Shown here: piece after piece, positions 36,199 to 44,620 of the stretch | Position numbering within the stretch: position 1 is the stretch's first letter | How the letters are laid out: every line of letters begins with the position of its first letter | Source of the DNA: Georgenia satyanarayanai | Lineage (GTDB): Bacteria; Actinomycetota; Actinomycetes; Actinomycetales; Actinomycetaceae | Direction of reading: 5' to 3' | Length of the DNA: 64,000 nt | Assembly (NCBI RefSeq): GCF_023715365.1 | Contig: NZ_JAMBNZ010000013.1 | Span: 22,753 to 86,752 of the forward strand | The notes under the pieces: model-generated | The model's input: only the letters and a program-made list of their open reading frames with translations | What the model was told of the DNA's origin: nothing | Database searches by the model: none | Program-made: the position numbers and the translations under genes

Positions 36199-36408
36199 CG
36201 CTCGCCCAGGAGTACGTCCAGGCGGCGACCCCGCGCATCGGCGGCTTAGTTCATCGAGTCGACCGACGGGCGTCTGCTCACCTACGACGTCAACACGAAC
36301 ACGAACGACAACGCCGCCGTCGAGGCCGTCGCGCCACGCTCGGCCCCGGCCGCGCTGGTGGACTACCTCGTCCGTCTCGCCTGCGAGGGTGACGCCGCCG
36401 CGGCGTAA
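36199..36408 (+). pseudogene. Remnant of an ATP-grasp (RimK-like glutamate ligase family) gene
   Basis: The translated pieces L-A-Q-E-Y-V-Q-A-A-T-P-R-I and, in a different frame from 36250, F-I-E-S-T-D-G-R-L-L-T-Y-D-V-N-T-N-T-N match, in order, the metal-binding core of ATP-grasp proteins of this family, ending with the usual A-L-V-D-Y-L tail and a TAA at 36406-36408. The segment normally lying between them is missing and there is a TAG at the joint, so the gene has lost its front and an internal portion. The stop is 2 bases from the left arm of repeat copy B. Confidence 0.65.
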
Positions 36409-36506
36409 CGTGCCACAAACGCCCCGTCGCGGGCCTCGGCGGCATCTTCCGTCGGCGTGTCGCTCGGCGTGTCGGCCTCCGGAAGCCGCGCTTGTGGCAC
36501 ATGCCC
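36409..36506. repeat. Terminal-inverted-repeat element, copy B
   Basis: The right end 36492-36506 is TTGTGGCACATGCCC, and the left arm is reduced to GTGCCACAA (36410-36418). The interior is homologous to copy A (G-T-C-G-G-C-G-T-G-T-C-G-C-T-C-G-G-C-G-T). It lies between the ATP-grasp remnant and the convergent alcohol dehydrogenase. Confidence 0.82.
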
Positions 36507-36534
36507 GACGGGCTCACACGCCCCGGAGCGCGCC

Positions 36535-36570
36535 GAGAGCCGGATTCCTCCGAGGAGGCATCCGGCTCTC
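36535..36570. terminator. 17-bp hairpin before the alcohol dehydrogenase stop
   Basis: GAGAGCCGGATTCCTCC (36535-36551) pairs with 36554-36570 with one mismatch. It lies 19 bases past the stop of the minus-strand dehydrogenase, the expected place for its terminator, and could also stop plus-strand transcripts. Confidence 0.72.
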
Positions 36571-36588
36571 GCCATTCAGGGGTCGGGG

Positions 36589-37623
36589 CTACGGGACGAT
36601 GACGGCGCGGCCGCGCAGCGTGCCGTCGTGCAGCTTCTCGTAGGCCTTGGGCGCGTCGTCGAGGGAGAAGACCTCGGTCTCGACGTGGACGGCGCCAGTC
36701 CGTGCGAGGTCGAGCACCTCGAAGAGCTCGTGGCGGTAGCCCCAGTAGGGCGCGCGCACCTGGGACTCGTAGGGCCGGTCGAGGAAGCCGACGGGCAGCG
36801 AGCCGCTGCCCACGCCCACCAGCACCTGGTCCCCTCCCACCGCGACCATCTTGGCGCCCAGGTCCATGGTCGGCTGCACACCGACGAAGTCGAAGACGGC
36901 CGTCGCACCGCGTCCACCGGTGAGCGCGCGGACCTGCTCCACGGCGTCGTCCGCGGAAAGGAAGGCGTGGTGCGCGCCGACCTCCATGGCCAGACCGAGC
37001 TTGTCCTCGGCGAGGTCGAGCGCGATGACTGTGGCCGGGCTGATGGCTCGCAGGATCTGGATGCCGACGTGCCCGAGCCCACCCGCCCCGATGGCGACGG
37101 CCGTCGAGCCCGGCACGAGCTTGTCCAGCGAGCCCTTGATCGCGTGGTACGGGGTGAGGCCGGCGTCGGTGAGCGACACGTTCTGGACGGGGTCCAGGTC
37201 GCCCAGGGGCACGAGGTGGCGGGGGTCGTCGACGATCATGTACTCGGCCATGGCGCCGGGCGCACCGAGCCCGGGCGGGGCGATGCCCAGCTCGCCGGCT
37301 CGCTCGCAGTAGTTCTCCTTGCCCTGCGCGCACGTGTAGCAGTGGCCGCATCCCCACGGGCCGTAGACGGCGACCGAGGTGCCGACCTCGAGGCCGGTGA
37401 CGCCGTCGCCGAGCTTGTCGACGACGCCGGCGCCCTCGTGGCCCAGGGTGAGCGGCAGCCCGTAGATGTAGTGCTCCTCGGGCAGGCTCATGACGAACGA
37501 GTCAGAGTGGCAGACGCCGGCGGCGGTGACCTTGAGGCGTACCTGGCCGGGGCCGGGCTCGGGCGTCTCGATCTCGACGACCTCCGGGGCCGCGCCGATC
37601 GTGCGGTACTGCAGTGCCTTCAT
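36589..37623 (-). CDS. Zinc-dependent NAD(P) alcohol dehydrogenase
   Basis: This 344-residue medium-chain dehydrogenase has catalytic zinc ligands in G-V-C-H-S-D (C37) and G-H-E-G-A-G, and the structural-zinc loop C-G-H-C-Y-T-C-A-Q-G-K-E-N-Y-C, with four cysteines. The Rossmann motif is G-A-G-G-L-G-H-V-G. It resembles NAD(+)-dependent alcohol dehydrogenases acting on primary or aromatic alcohols (AdhT/AdhP type). The ATG at 37623 is chosen because similarity starts at M-K-A-L-Q-Y; the extension to 37920 is a shadow. Confidence 0.9.
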   Translation of the reverse strand: MKALQYRTIGAAPEVVEIETPEPGPGQVRLKVTAAGVCHSDSFVMSLPEEHYIYGLPLTLGHEGAGVVDKLGDGVTGLEVGTSVAVYGPWGCGHCYTCAQGKENYCERAGELGIAPPGLGAPGAMAEYMIVDDPRHLVPLGDLDPVQNVSLTDAGLTPYHAIKGSLDKLVPGSTAVAIGAGGLGHVGIQILRAISPATVIALDLAEDKLGLAMEVGAHHAFLSADDAVEQVRALTGGRGATAVFDFVGVQPTMDLGAKMVAVGGDQVLVGVGSGSLPVGFLDRPYESQVRAPYWGYRHELFEVLDLARTGAVHVETEVFSLDDAPKAYEKLHDGTLRGRAVIVP

Positions 37624-37795
37624 GCTGATCCTCCTTCTGGACCGGCGCGAGGTGCCGGCCCTCCCCTCCACCTTCTCAGTAGCCCCGGCGCCCAGCATGA
37701 GGAGGAGGTCCCGGGCTGACGACGTCGAAGAAGGAGCTGTGGTCGCACGGCGCCTCTCTGCGCTCCGACCGCCTCGGTCCGCGCCGAGTGCTGTT

Positions 37796-38119
37796 CTAGA
37801 GCGAGGTATCGCCCTGGAGGCGCTCCTCCACCCGCTCGACCTTCGCGCTGAGCTGGCCCTCGTGGCCGGGGCGCAGGTCGGCCTTGAGGACGAGGCTGAC
37901 GCGCGGGCTGTGGGCGGCAACCGCGTCGCACGCTGCCTTGATGACAGGCATGACCTCGTCCCACTCCCCCTCGATGGTGGTGAACATGGCCGTGGTCTCG
38001 TTCGGCAGCCCGGACTCCCGGACCACGCGGACGGCGGCGGCGACGGCCGCGGAGACGGAGCCGTCGGCCGAGTCGGCGACGGTGGGCGCGACGGAGAAGG
38101 CGAAGAGCATGGTCCTCAT
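37796..38119 (-). CDS. Thiamine-binding/MTH1187-YkoF family protein
   Basis: This protein of about 107 residues has the ferredoxin-like fold of the MTH1187/YkoF superfamily: M-L-F-A-F-S-V-A-P, T-T-I-E-G-E-W-D-E-V-M-P-V-I-K-A and the V-L-K-A-D-L-R-P strand. Members bind thiamine-related pyrimidines. Two starts are possible, ATG 38119 or ATG 38110; the latter would begin M-L-F-A. It is divergent from the OmpA-like lipoprotein gene. Confidence 0.8.
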   Translation of the reverse strand: MRTMLFAFSVAPTVADSADGSVSAAVAAAVRVVRESGLPNETTAMFTTIEGEWDEVMPVIKAACDAVAAHSPRVSLVLKADLRPGHEGQLSAKVERVEERLQGDTSL

Positions 38120-38143
38120 CGTAGGGGCGTCCGTGGGCTCCGC

Positions 38144-38149
38144 TACCCT
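38144..38149 (+). promoter_or_regulatory. -10 hexamer TACCCT of the OmpA-like lipoprotein gene
   Basis: TACCCT lies 60 bases before the ATG at 38210. A ribosome site (GAAGGGCAGGG) is then available in the leader, unlike the leaderless genes nearby. Confidence 0.4.
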
Positions 38150-38209
38150 CGGTGTCGGTTTCGTCGGCGCAGGCGCGGGGCTCACCCCGCCGAAGGGCAG
38201 GGTTCTCTC

Positions 38210-39394
38210 ATGCGGTCAGCTCGTGTCTCGGTCTCGGTTCTCGCGGCTGGGGTGCTCGTCCTTGCCGCCGCCTGCTCGGGGGAGGCCAACTCCCCCGAGC
38301 CTTCGCCGTCGGCCACCGGCACACCGACCCAGGAGGCCGTGCCCGCCACGGAGGAGCCGAGCGAGGGCGCGGCGGCGGATGCGTCGCCCGCGCTGCACCT
38401 GGCCGAGTGTGAGGACGGGGAGGGCAAGACGGTGACCATGCTCGGCAGTCAGGTGGTCGAGGCCCAGAAGATCCCCGAGGTGGTGGTCGAGGCTTTCGAG
38501 CTCGCCGGGGAGAGTGTCCCTGCCCAGTTCGTCGACGCGGTGAAGATCCCTGAGCGGGTGGTCGACCGCGGCTGCATCATCGAGTACGAGGCGCCCGGTG
38601 GATGCCTGGGTGCGGTGGAGATCAGCCGTGCCGTCATCCCCGGCTACTCGATCCCCGAGCGGGTGCTGCCCGCGTTGACCCTGCCGGACGGCACAGTCAT
38701 CGAGGAGGTCGTCGCCGAGCGGGTCGAGCAGGAGGAGATCATCGTCGAGGGCACCTCGGTCGAGGAGGTCTGCCAGAGCGAGCCCGGTGAGGCCGGGTCC
38801 TACGTCTCGGCGGTCTACCGGCCCGCCGTCTACCGCTCGGCCGGCTACCAGTCGGCCTCCTACCAGTCGGCTGCCTATCGCTCCGCGGAGTACCTCGACG
38901 GCGGAACCGTGCGGGGCGTGACGATCCCCGGCGTGACGGTCCCCGGTGTCACCGTGCCCGGCGAGACCGTCCCGGGTGTCTCGCTGGAGGGCTACCGTCT
39001 CGAGGACTCTGAGGACGTCGAGGTCACGGACAAGGAGGAGTCGGTCTCCTACAGCAGCCAGGGCGACGTCCTCTTCGGCAACAACGAGGACGTCATCCTG
39101 CCCGAGGCCGAGTCCGACCTCGAAGCGGTCGTCGCGGACATCGCCGGCCGCGGCACCCCCGCCATCGTCCTCGTCGAGGGGCACACCGACGACGTCGGCA
39201 CCGAGGAGCACAACCTCGACCTGTCCACGCGCCGGGCGCAGGCGGTGGCCACCTGGCTCGTCGACCGTGGCGGCCTGGATGCCGGACTCGTCACGACCGC
39301 CGGCTACGGCTTCGCCCACCCGCGGGCCGACAACGGGTCCGACGAGGGCCGTGCCCAGAACCGCCGCGTCGTCATCACCATCAAGTTCGAGTAA
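38210..39394 (+). CDS. OmpA-domain lipoprotein with internal repeat stalk
   Basis: A 394-residue surface protein. The signal peptide ends in lipobox L-A-A-A-C (C22). Residues 75-190 form a Val/Glu-rich region with four cysteines and repeated I-P-E-V-V/I-P-E-R-V motifs. Residues 198-228 are a tandem Y-R-S-A/Y-Q-S-A repeat and 236-258 a V-T-V-P-G repeat. The C-terminus (285-393) is an OmpA peptidoglycan-binding domain with G-H-T-D-D-V-G (324-330), L-D-L-S-T-R-R-A (336-343) and R-A-Q-N-R-R-V. In a Gram-positive it would tether a membrane-anchored lipoprotein to the wall, with the repeats acting as a spacer. Confidence 0.88.
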   Translation: MRSARVSVSVLAAGVLVLAAACSGEANSPEPSPSATGTPTQEAVPATEEPSEGAAADASPALHLAECEDGEGKTVTMLGSQVVEAQKIPEVVVEAFELAGESVPAQFVDAVKIPERVVDRGCIIEYEAPGGCLGAVEISRAVIPGYSIPERVLPALTLPDGTVIEEVVAERVEQEEIIVEGTSVEEVCQSEPGEAGSYVSAVYRPAVYRSAGYQSASYQSAAYRSAEYLDGGTVRGVTIPGVTVPGVTVPGETVPGVSLEGYRLEDSEDVEVTDKEESVSYSSQGDVLFGNNEDVILPEAESDLEAVVADIAGRGTPAIVLVEGHTDDVGTEEHNLDLSTRRAQAVATWLVDRGGLDAGLVTTAGYGFAHPRADNGSDEGRAQNRRVVITIKFE

Positions 39395-39426
39395 CCCGCC
39401 CCCCGCCCGCCCTCCCACCCCTCCCT

Positions 39427-39483
39427 CATATGTCGGATTTCTGCAGTCCGGATCGGCACGAGGCTGCAAGATTCCGACATATG
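39427..39483. terminator. 20-base imperfect hairpin between convergent genes
   Basis: Arms 39427-39446 (CATATGTCGGATTTCTGCAG) and 39464-39483 pair at 17 of 20 positions. The hairpin lies between the OmpA-like gene and the GH43 gene end, so a bidirectional terminator is likely. Confidence 0.7.
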
Positions 39484-39529
39484 CGGAAGGGGCGGGGGCG
39501 GGGGCGGCAGGGGGCAGGGGGGCGGAGGG

Positions 39530-41788
39530 TCAGCTGGTGCTGGTGAGCTTTACGTAGTCGAACTTCGCCTCCGTCTCGGGCTGGGCGCCGCCGCCGGTGT
39601 AGAGACCGACGCGCGCGCCGGTCCCGGCGGGCAGGGTCCAGGTCGCACCCCAGCGCCAGGACTCGCCGTCCGTGGAGAACGCCGAGCGGTACAGGTGCTC
39701 ACCGGCGTCGTTGGTGGTGTGGTGGATGCGCAGCCACGTCGTGTCGGCGGGTGGGCCGCTCGTGTGGCCGCCCCAGGACAGGAAGCCGTCCTGCAGGGCC
39801 TCCTTGCCGAACTCCACCTGGCGGGTGTTCCAGATGGCCACATGGCCGAGCCGCAGGAAGTTGTCGTCGTCGGCGTGGACGATGAGCCCGGCCTGCTGGA
39901 AGTTGCGCACCTCGGTCTCGCCGAGGTCGAGCGTCAGCCTCGTCTCCACGATCCAGTCCCCTGACGGCGGTTCGCGCAGGAGCAGCCCGCCCGTCCCACC
40001 GGCACCGACGAGGTCGGCCCCCGTGAGCGGCCACACCAGCACGCCGTCCTCCACGCGCGCGGCCGTGTCCTCGCGGACCCACTCCCAGCCCTCGAGCTCC
40101 GCGTCGGAGAAGTCCTCGGACACGAGCACCTCACCGGGCACCGGCTCGGCAACGAGCTCGGTCACCGGCTCGTGGGCCGCGTTGACCGACAGGTTGTCGA
40201 CGTGCACACCCGTGCCGCGGAACTCCACGGGCGCCGAGCGCAGGATCCCCGGCCGCAGCTCCAGCCCCACCTCGGCGATGACGTCGCCGAGCCGGGACTC
40301 GCTGAGGCGGGCGTGCACCTGCCCCTCGACGACGTGGACCTGCAGCGCCGTCCACACCGACAGGTCGTCGCCGGCCGGGATCGGTACGGTCGCCTCCTCC
40401 TGGAAGCGCCCGTGGCCGTACTCGACGTGCAGCTCGCGCCCCCTCGGGTCCACCTCCACCTCGACGCGGTTGGACCCGCGACCCACGTGGACGAGGAAGG
40501 GCGCGGTGAGCCGGGTGCGCAGGTCGAGCTCGACGTGCACCTCCCCAGGCGCCGGCTCGTCGGTCCACACGCGCCCGCGGAACAGCGCGTGCTTCCCGGA
40601 CTGCGGGTCGACGTCGGGACGGAAGGAGCCGCGCAGCGCGCCGCCCTCGGCAGGGTCCTCGATCGTCAGCCCCAGCAGCGACGCCGCCACCGGCCCGGCC
40701 TGCTCCCCCTCGCTCGGCCCGGCCCCGGCCCGGGTGACCGGCCAGCCGTCCACCCAGTCGAGCCGGTCCAGCAGCGTGGGCCGGCGGTTGATGCCGCCGG
40801 GCTGGGCCAGCCACGGGTCCTCGCGGTCGATGGCGTGGTAGTAGATCCAGTCCTGGCCGGACAGGTCGCTCACCACGGTGTGGTGCCCCGCCCCGATCCA
40901 CCGGTTGCCGTTCTGCACGAGCACCTGTGTGCCGCCCGGCCGCGTGTCGAGCAGCGAGACCCCCTCGTGGTCGACGAAGGGCCCGCGCGGGCTCTCCGAG
41001 CGCCCCGCGAACACGCTGTACCCGGTCGACGGCCCCGCGCAGCAGTTCGCCGAGGACGCCATGAGGTAGTAGTACCCGTCCCGCTTGAGCACGTAGGCGC
41101 CCTCGAACTTGTCGTTGATCGCCACCTGCGTCGCCTCCCCCACGGCGCGCAGCCCGCTCTCGTCGAGCTCGGTGACCCACAGGCCGCCGTAGTAGCTGCC
41201 GTAGTAGAGGTACCGGCTGCCGTCGTCGTCGGCGAGCATCGAGGGGTCGAAGGTCCAGAAGAAGCCGCCGCCGTCGGGCCGCGGTGGGACCACGGGCTCG
41301 GACACCGGCGTCCAGGGACCCTCCGGCGTCGGCGCCGTCGCCGCCCCGATCGCGGAGTCGTCACCGGCGTTGAGCACGGTGTCGGTCACCGTGAAGTACA
41401 GGACGTACTGGCCGTCGACGTAGCGGATGTCCGGCGCCCAGAAGAAGGACGTGTCGGTGGCCCAGTCGGGCGCGGAGTCCTCGTCGAGGATGGTGCCGCG
41501 GTACTCCCAGTCGACCATGTCGCGCGAGCGCGCCACGTGCATGAGCCCGAACTCCCCGCCCTCGACGAGCGGGTCGGACGTCGCGTACAGGTACCACCAG
41601 CCGTCCTTGCCGCGGATGACCGCGGGGTCGGCGTAGGTGTCGGCGAAGTCGGCCGTCACCGGGTTCGTGTAGGTGGTGGCGGCGGGGTCCTCGCCGCCGT
41701 CGGCCTGGGCGGGCACGGCCGCCGTGGCGGCGAGGCCGAGCGCGAGCGCCACCGCGCCGAGCGCCGCCGTGATCCTTCGGTGTCTCAT
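39530..41788 (-). CDS. Secreted GH43 glycoside hydrolase with C-terminal sugar-binding-like domains
   Basis: A 752-residue exported enzyme. The signal peptide runs to the A-Q-A region near residue 29. The five-bladed propeller has catalytic D54 (Y-A-D-P-A-V), D181 (F-D-P-S-M) and E229 (K-F-E-G-A-Y). Residues about 370-555 form a beta-rich middle, and residues about 560-750 form a concanavalin-like (DUF1349/XynB C-terminal) domain. GH43 enzymes attack arabinan or xylan. The first gene of the locus by transport logic is the binding protein, and this is the most distal member of the minus-strand unit, 22 bases from the second GH43 gene. Confidence 0.9.
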   Translation of the reverse strand: MRHRRITAALGAVALALGLAATAAVPAQADGGEDPAATTYTNPVTADFADTYADPAVIRGKDGWWYLYATSDPLVEGGEFGLMHVARSRDMVDWEYRGTILDEDSAPDWATDTSFFWAPDIRYVDGQYVLYFTVTDTVLNAGDDSAIGAATAPTPEGPWTPVSEPVVPPRPDGGGFFWTFDPSMLADDDGSRYLYYGSYYGGLWVTELDESGLRAVGEATQVAINDKFEGAYVLKRDGYYYLMASSANCCAGPSTGYSVFAGRSESPRGPFVDHEGVSLLDTRPGGTQVLVQNGNRWIGAGHHTVVSDLSGQDWIYYHAIDREDPWLAQPGGINRRPTLLDRLDWVDGWPVTRAGAGPSEGEQAGPVAASLLGLTIEDPAEGGALRGSFRPDVDPQSGKHALFRGRVWTDEPAPGEVHVELDLRTRLTAPFLVHVGRGSNRVEVEVDPRGRELHVEYGHGRFQEEATVPIPAGDDLSVWTALQVHVVEGQVHARLSESRLGDVIAEVGLELRPGILRSAPVEFRGTGVHVDNLSVNAAHEPVTELVAEPVPGEVLVSEDFSDAELEGWEWVREDTAARVEDGVLVWPLTGADLVGAGGTGGLLLREPPSGDWIVETRLTLDLGETEVRNFQQAGLIVHADDDNFLRLGHVAIWNTRQVEFGKEALQDGFLSWGGHTSGPPADTTWLRIHHTTNDAGEHLYRSAFSTDGESWRWGATWTLPAGTGARVGLYTGGGAQPETEAKFDYVKLTSTS

Positions 41789-41810
41789 CGTTGATCTCTC
41801 CGAGGGTGTG

Positions 41811-42809
41811 TCAGGGCACGACGACGACGGGACGTCCGTCGTCCCACTCCAGCGGCAGCACGTTGACGCCGCGGTAGGAGGTGTCGCCGTACCACGAGTG
41901 GAAGACGAGCCGGTCGGTGCCGTCGGGCGCCGTCACCACGTCCTGCCCGCCGGGGCCGATGAACCGGCCGTCGGTGGCGTCGGTGGTGAGCAGCGGCCCG
42001 TCGGCCTTGGTGTAGGGGCCGTCGACGGCGTCGGCCGTCGCGTACCCGACGGCGTACTGCTCGCCGCCGTAGTCGTTGGCCGAGTAGAGCAGGACGTAGC
42101 TGCCGTCCCGTTCCACCAGCGTGGGCGCCTCGATGAGGTGCCCCTCCCAGTCCTGGTCCTGCGTGAGCAGCCGCACCGGCTCCCCCGCCAGGGACAGCCC
42201 GTCGGCCGAGAGCGGCGCGAGGTGGAGCCAGGTGTCCAGCCCGAGCGCGTTGCCGTCGTTCTTCCACAGCAGGTAGCGGCTGCCGTCGGTGTCCACGAAG
42301 GTCGAGGCGTCGATCGCCCCGCCCTCCTCCTCCGGGCACACGAGCATCTCCTCCCCCACCACGGTGAACGGCCCCTCGGGCGCGTCGGCCGTCGCCACGC
42401 CCACGCACTGCGCGTAGGGGTCGTAGTTCGTGGCCGTGAAGTAGAGCGCGAAGCTGCCGTCGTCGAGCTCGGTGACCTCCGGTGCCCACGTCTTGCCGGG
42501 GATCACCCAGCTCGGCAGCTCCGGCAGCGCGTCCTGGAGCAGCTCCCACTCCACGAGGTCCGTGGAGCGCGCGACCCGCACGTTGCGCAGGTTCCCGTTG
42601 GTCCCGTAGGCGTAGTAGACGCCGTCGACCTCCAGGACGTCCGGGTCGGGGAAGTCGTCGGCGATCACCGGGTTGACGTCCTCGGCGGGTGAGGACGACG
42701 ACGGCGCGGGCGTGGCGGCGTCGTCGTCCGTCACCTGGTCCCCGCTCCCGCAGGCGGCGAGCACGACGACGCAGGCCAGCGCCGTCGTCGTCGTGCCCGG
42801 CCGCCTCAT
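41811..42809 (-). CDS. GH43 glycoside hydrolase lipoprotein
   Basis: This 332-residue protein has lipobox V-V-L-A-A-C (C20) and a Ser/Pro linker. The GH43 propeller shows D55-P-D (F-P-D-P-D-V-L), G-G-A-I-D-A-S-T-F and L-I-E-A-P-T-L for the acid. It is probably an exo- or endo-arabinanase or xylosidase held at the cell surface. The ATG at 42809 overlaps the stop of the upstream permease (ATGA), so surface hydrolysis and uptake are coexpressed. Confidence 0.88.
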   Translation of the reverse strand: MRRPGTTTTALACVVVLAACGSGDQVTDDDAATPAPSSSSPAEDVNPVIADDFPDPDVLEVDGVYYAYGTNGNLRNVRVARSTDLVEWELLQDALPELPSWVIPGKTWAPEVTELDDGSFALYFTATNYDPYAQCVGVATADAPEGPFTVVGEEMLVCPEEEGGAIDASTFVDTDGSRYLLWKNDGNALGLDTWLHLAPLSADGLSLAGEPVRLLTQDQDWEGHLIEAPTLVERDGSYVLLYSANDYGGEQYAVGYATADAVDGPYTKADGPLLTTDATDGRFIGPGGQDVVTAPDGTDRLVFHSWYGDTSYRGVNVLPLEWDDGRPVVVVP

Positions 42810-43669
42810 CCCTTGAGCCCCGAGCGGGAGACGCCCTCGATGATGAAGCGCTGGAGGAAGATGTACATTACCAGCACCGGGATGCTCGCGATGACGGCGC
42901 CGGCCATGAGGAGGTCGTAGCGCACGGCGTTGGCGGACTGCAGGGTGGACAGGCCGGCCGGCAGCGTCTGGACGTCGGGGCTGAAGAGCACGTAGACCGG
43001 CCAGAGGAAGTCGTTCCAGTTGGTGAGGAACGCGAGCAGCGCCAGGGTGGCGAGCGCCGGGCGGGCCAACGGCAGCGCGACGCGGTAGAACGCCTGCCAC
43101 TGGTTCGCGCCGTCGAGCCGGGCCGCCTCCTCGAGCTCGCCGGGGAGGCTGATGAAGAACTGGCGCATGAAGAACACCCCGAACGCGGACGCCGCGGTGG
43201 GCACGATGATCGCGAGGAGGGTGTTGAGCCAGGCCAGCTCCCCGACGATGAGGTAGTTGGGGATGATGAGGATGACCGGCGGCACGAAGAGCGTGGCGAC
43301 GACGGCACCGAAGACGAGCCGGCGGCCCCTGAACTGCATGCGCGCGAGGGCGAAGCCGGCGAGCGTGGACGTCGTGACGACGAGCGCCGCGTTCGCCGCC
43401 GCCGCGCCGAGGCTGTTGGCGAACCACCGCAGCACCGGGGTGCCGGGGGCGTTGAGGATCGACTCGTACGCGGCGGTCGAGGGTGGGTCGGGGATCCACG
43501 TCGGGGGGAACCCGGCGGCCTCGCCACGCGTCTTGAAGGACGTGACGAGCATGTAGATGAGCGGGCTGATGAAGAGGAGCGCGAGCAGCCCGAGGATGAC
43601 GTAGCGCAGGACGACGCGCCCCACGGGCGTGCGGCGGGTCGCCGGGGCCGGTGCGGTGGTGGTGGCCAT
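42806..43669 (-). CDS. Carbohydrate ABC transporter permease, MalG/family CUT1
   Basis: This 287-residue membrane protein has about six helices. The EAA loop is E-E-A-A-R-L-D-G-A-N-Q-W-Q-A-F, followed by L-P-L-A-R-P-A-L-A. It starts at an ATG at 43669, 1 base from the upstream permease stop; an in-frame ATG at 43687 would overlap it. It forms the pore with the MalF-like permease. No ATPase gene is present in the locus, so a shared MsiK-type ATPase is probable. Confidence 0.9.
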   Translation of the reverse strand: MATTTAPAPATRRTPVGRVVLRYVILGLLALLFISPLIYMLVTSFKTRGEAAGFPPTWIPDPPSTAAYESILNAPGTPVLRWFANSLGAAAANAALVVTTSTLAGFALARMQFRGRRLVFGAVVATLFVPPVILIIPNYLIVGELAWLNTLLAIIVPTAASAFGVFFMRQFFISLPGELEEAARLDGANQWQAFYRVALPLARPALATLALLAFLTNWNDFLWPVYVLFSPDVQTLPAGLSTLQSANAVRYDLLMAGAVIASIPVLVMYIFLQRFIIEGVSRSGLKG

Positions 43670-43670
43670 G

Positions 43671-44618
43671 TCAACCCTTTCGCTCACGGAAGATCCAGAA
43701 CACGACGATGCTCAGGAGCATGAGCGCCACGGTGAGCACGTAGCTCATCGCGGCGGCGCTGCCCATCTGGAAGTTGCGCAGGCCCGTCTCGGCGATCTGG
43801 TAGATCGCCGTGCGGGTCTCGCGGCCGGGACCGCCGGACGTCATGAGGTAGGACTGCCCGAACATGTTCGCCGAGGCGATGATGGTGATCGTCGTGATGA
43901 ACGCGAGGACCGGCCGCAGCCCCGGGAGCGTGACGTTGCGGAACTGCTGCCACCGGTTGGCGCCGTCCACCCGGGCCGCCTCGTACAGCTCGCCGGGGAT
44001 GTCCTGGAGGGCGGCGAGGTAGATGACGGCGTTGAAGCCGAGGGTCCACCACACCGTCACCCCCACGAGGCTCACCCACACCGCGGGGCTCGAGGTCAGC
44101 CACGGGATGTCGTCCGGGAGGCCGAGGAGCCCGAGGTAGTAGTTGACGAGGCCGATGTTGTTGTCGAGCAGGTAGCGCCACATGATCGCGACGACGGCGA
44201 CGCCCAGGACGTAGGGGGCGAAGTAGACCGCCCGGAAGAAGGTCCGGCCCTTGAACTTCATGTTCATCACGAGGGCGACGGCGAGCGGGATGGTGAGCAG
44301 CAGCGGCACGCTGAACACCGTGAAGATCGCCGTCGCCTCCATCGCGTCCCAGAACTGCGCCGCCGCGATCGAGCCGGTGTCGAACAGGCTCGTGTAGTTC
44401 TCCAGACCGACGAACGGCTTGTTCGGCAGGGTGTAGTCCCACCGGTGCAGGCTGATCCACGCGCCGACGACGATCGGCGCGATGACGAAGCCGAGGAACA
44501 GGACGAGGTACGGGGCGAGGAAGAGCCACGGCGTCGCCTTCCCGTGCACCGGGATGCCACGCCGTCGCCCTTCCCGCAGCCCCTCCTCGCTGCGCGGAGG
44601 TGCAACGGTGGAGGTCAT
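43671..44618 (-). CDS. Carbohydrate ABC transporter permease, MalF/family CUT1
   Basis: This 315-residue permease has six helices and the EAA loop E-L-Y-E-A-A-R-V-D-G-A-N-R-W-Q-Q-F, then L-P-G-L-R-P-V-L. The partner permease follows by 1 base and the binding-protein gene precedes by 2 bases, a compact transport operon. The ATG is at 44618. Confidence 0.91.
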   Translation of the reverse strand: MTSTVAPPRSEEGLREGRRRGIPVHGKATPWLFLAPYLVLFLGFVIAPIVVGAWISLHRWDYTLPNKPFVGLENYTSLFDTGSIAAAQFWDAMEATAIFTVFSVPLLLTIPLAVALVMNMKFKGRTFFRAVYFAPYVLGVAVVAIMWRYLLDNNIGLVNYYLGLLGLPDDIPWLTSSPAVWVSLVGVTVWWTLGFNAVIYLAALQDIPGELYEAARVDGANRWQQFRNVTLPGLRPVLAFITTITIIASANMFGQSYLMTSGGPGRETRTAIYQIAETGLRNFQMGSAAAMSYVLTVALMLLSIVVFWIFRERKG

Positions 44619-44620
44619 CG

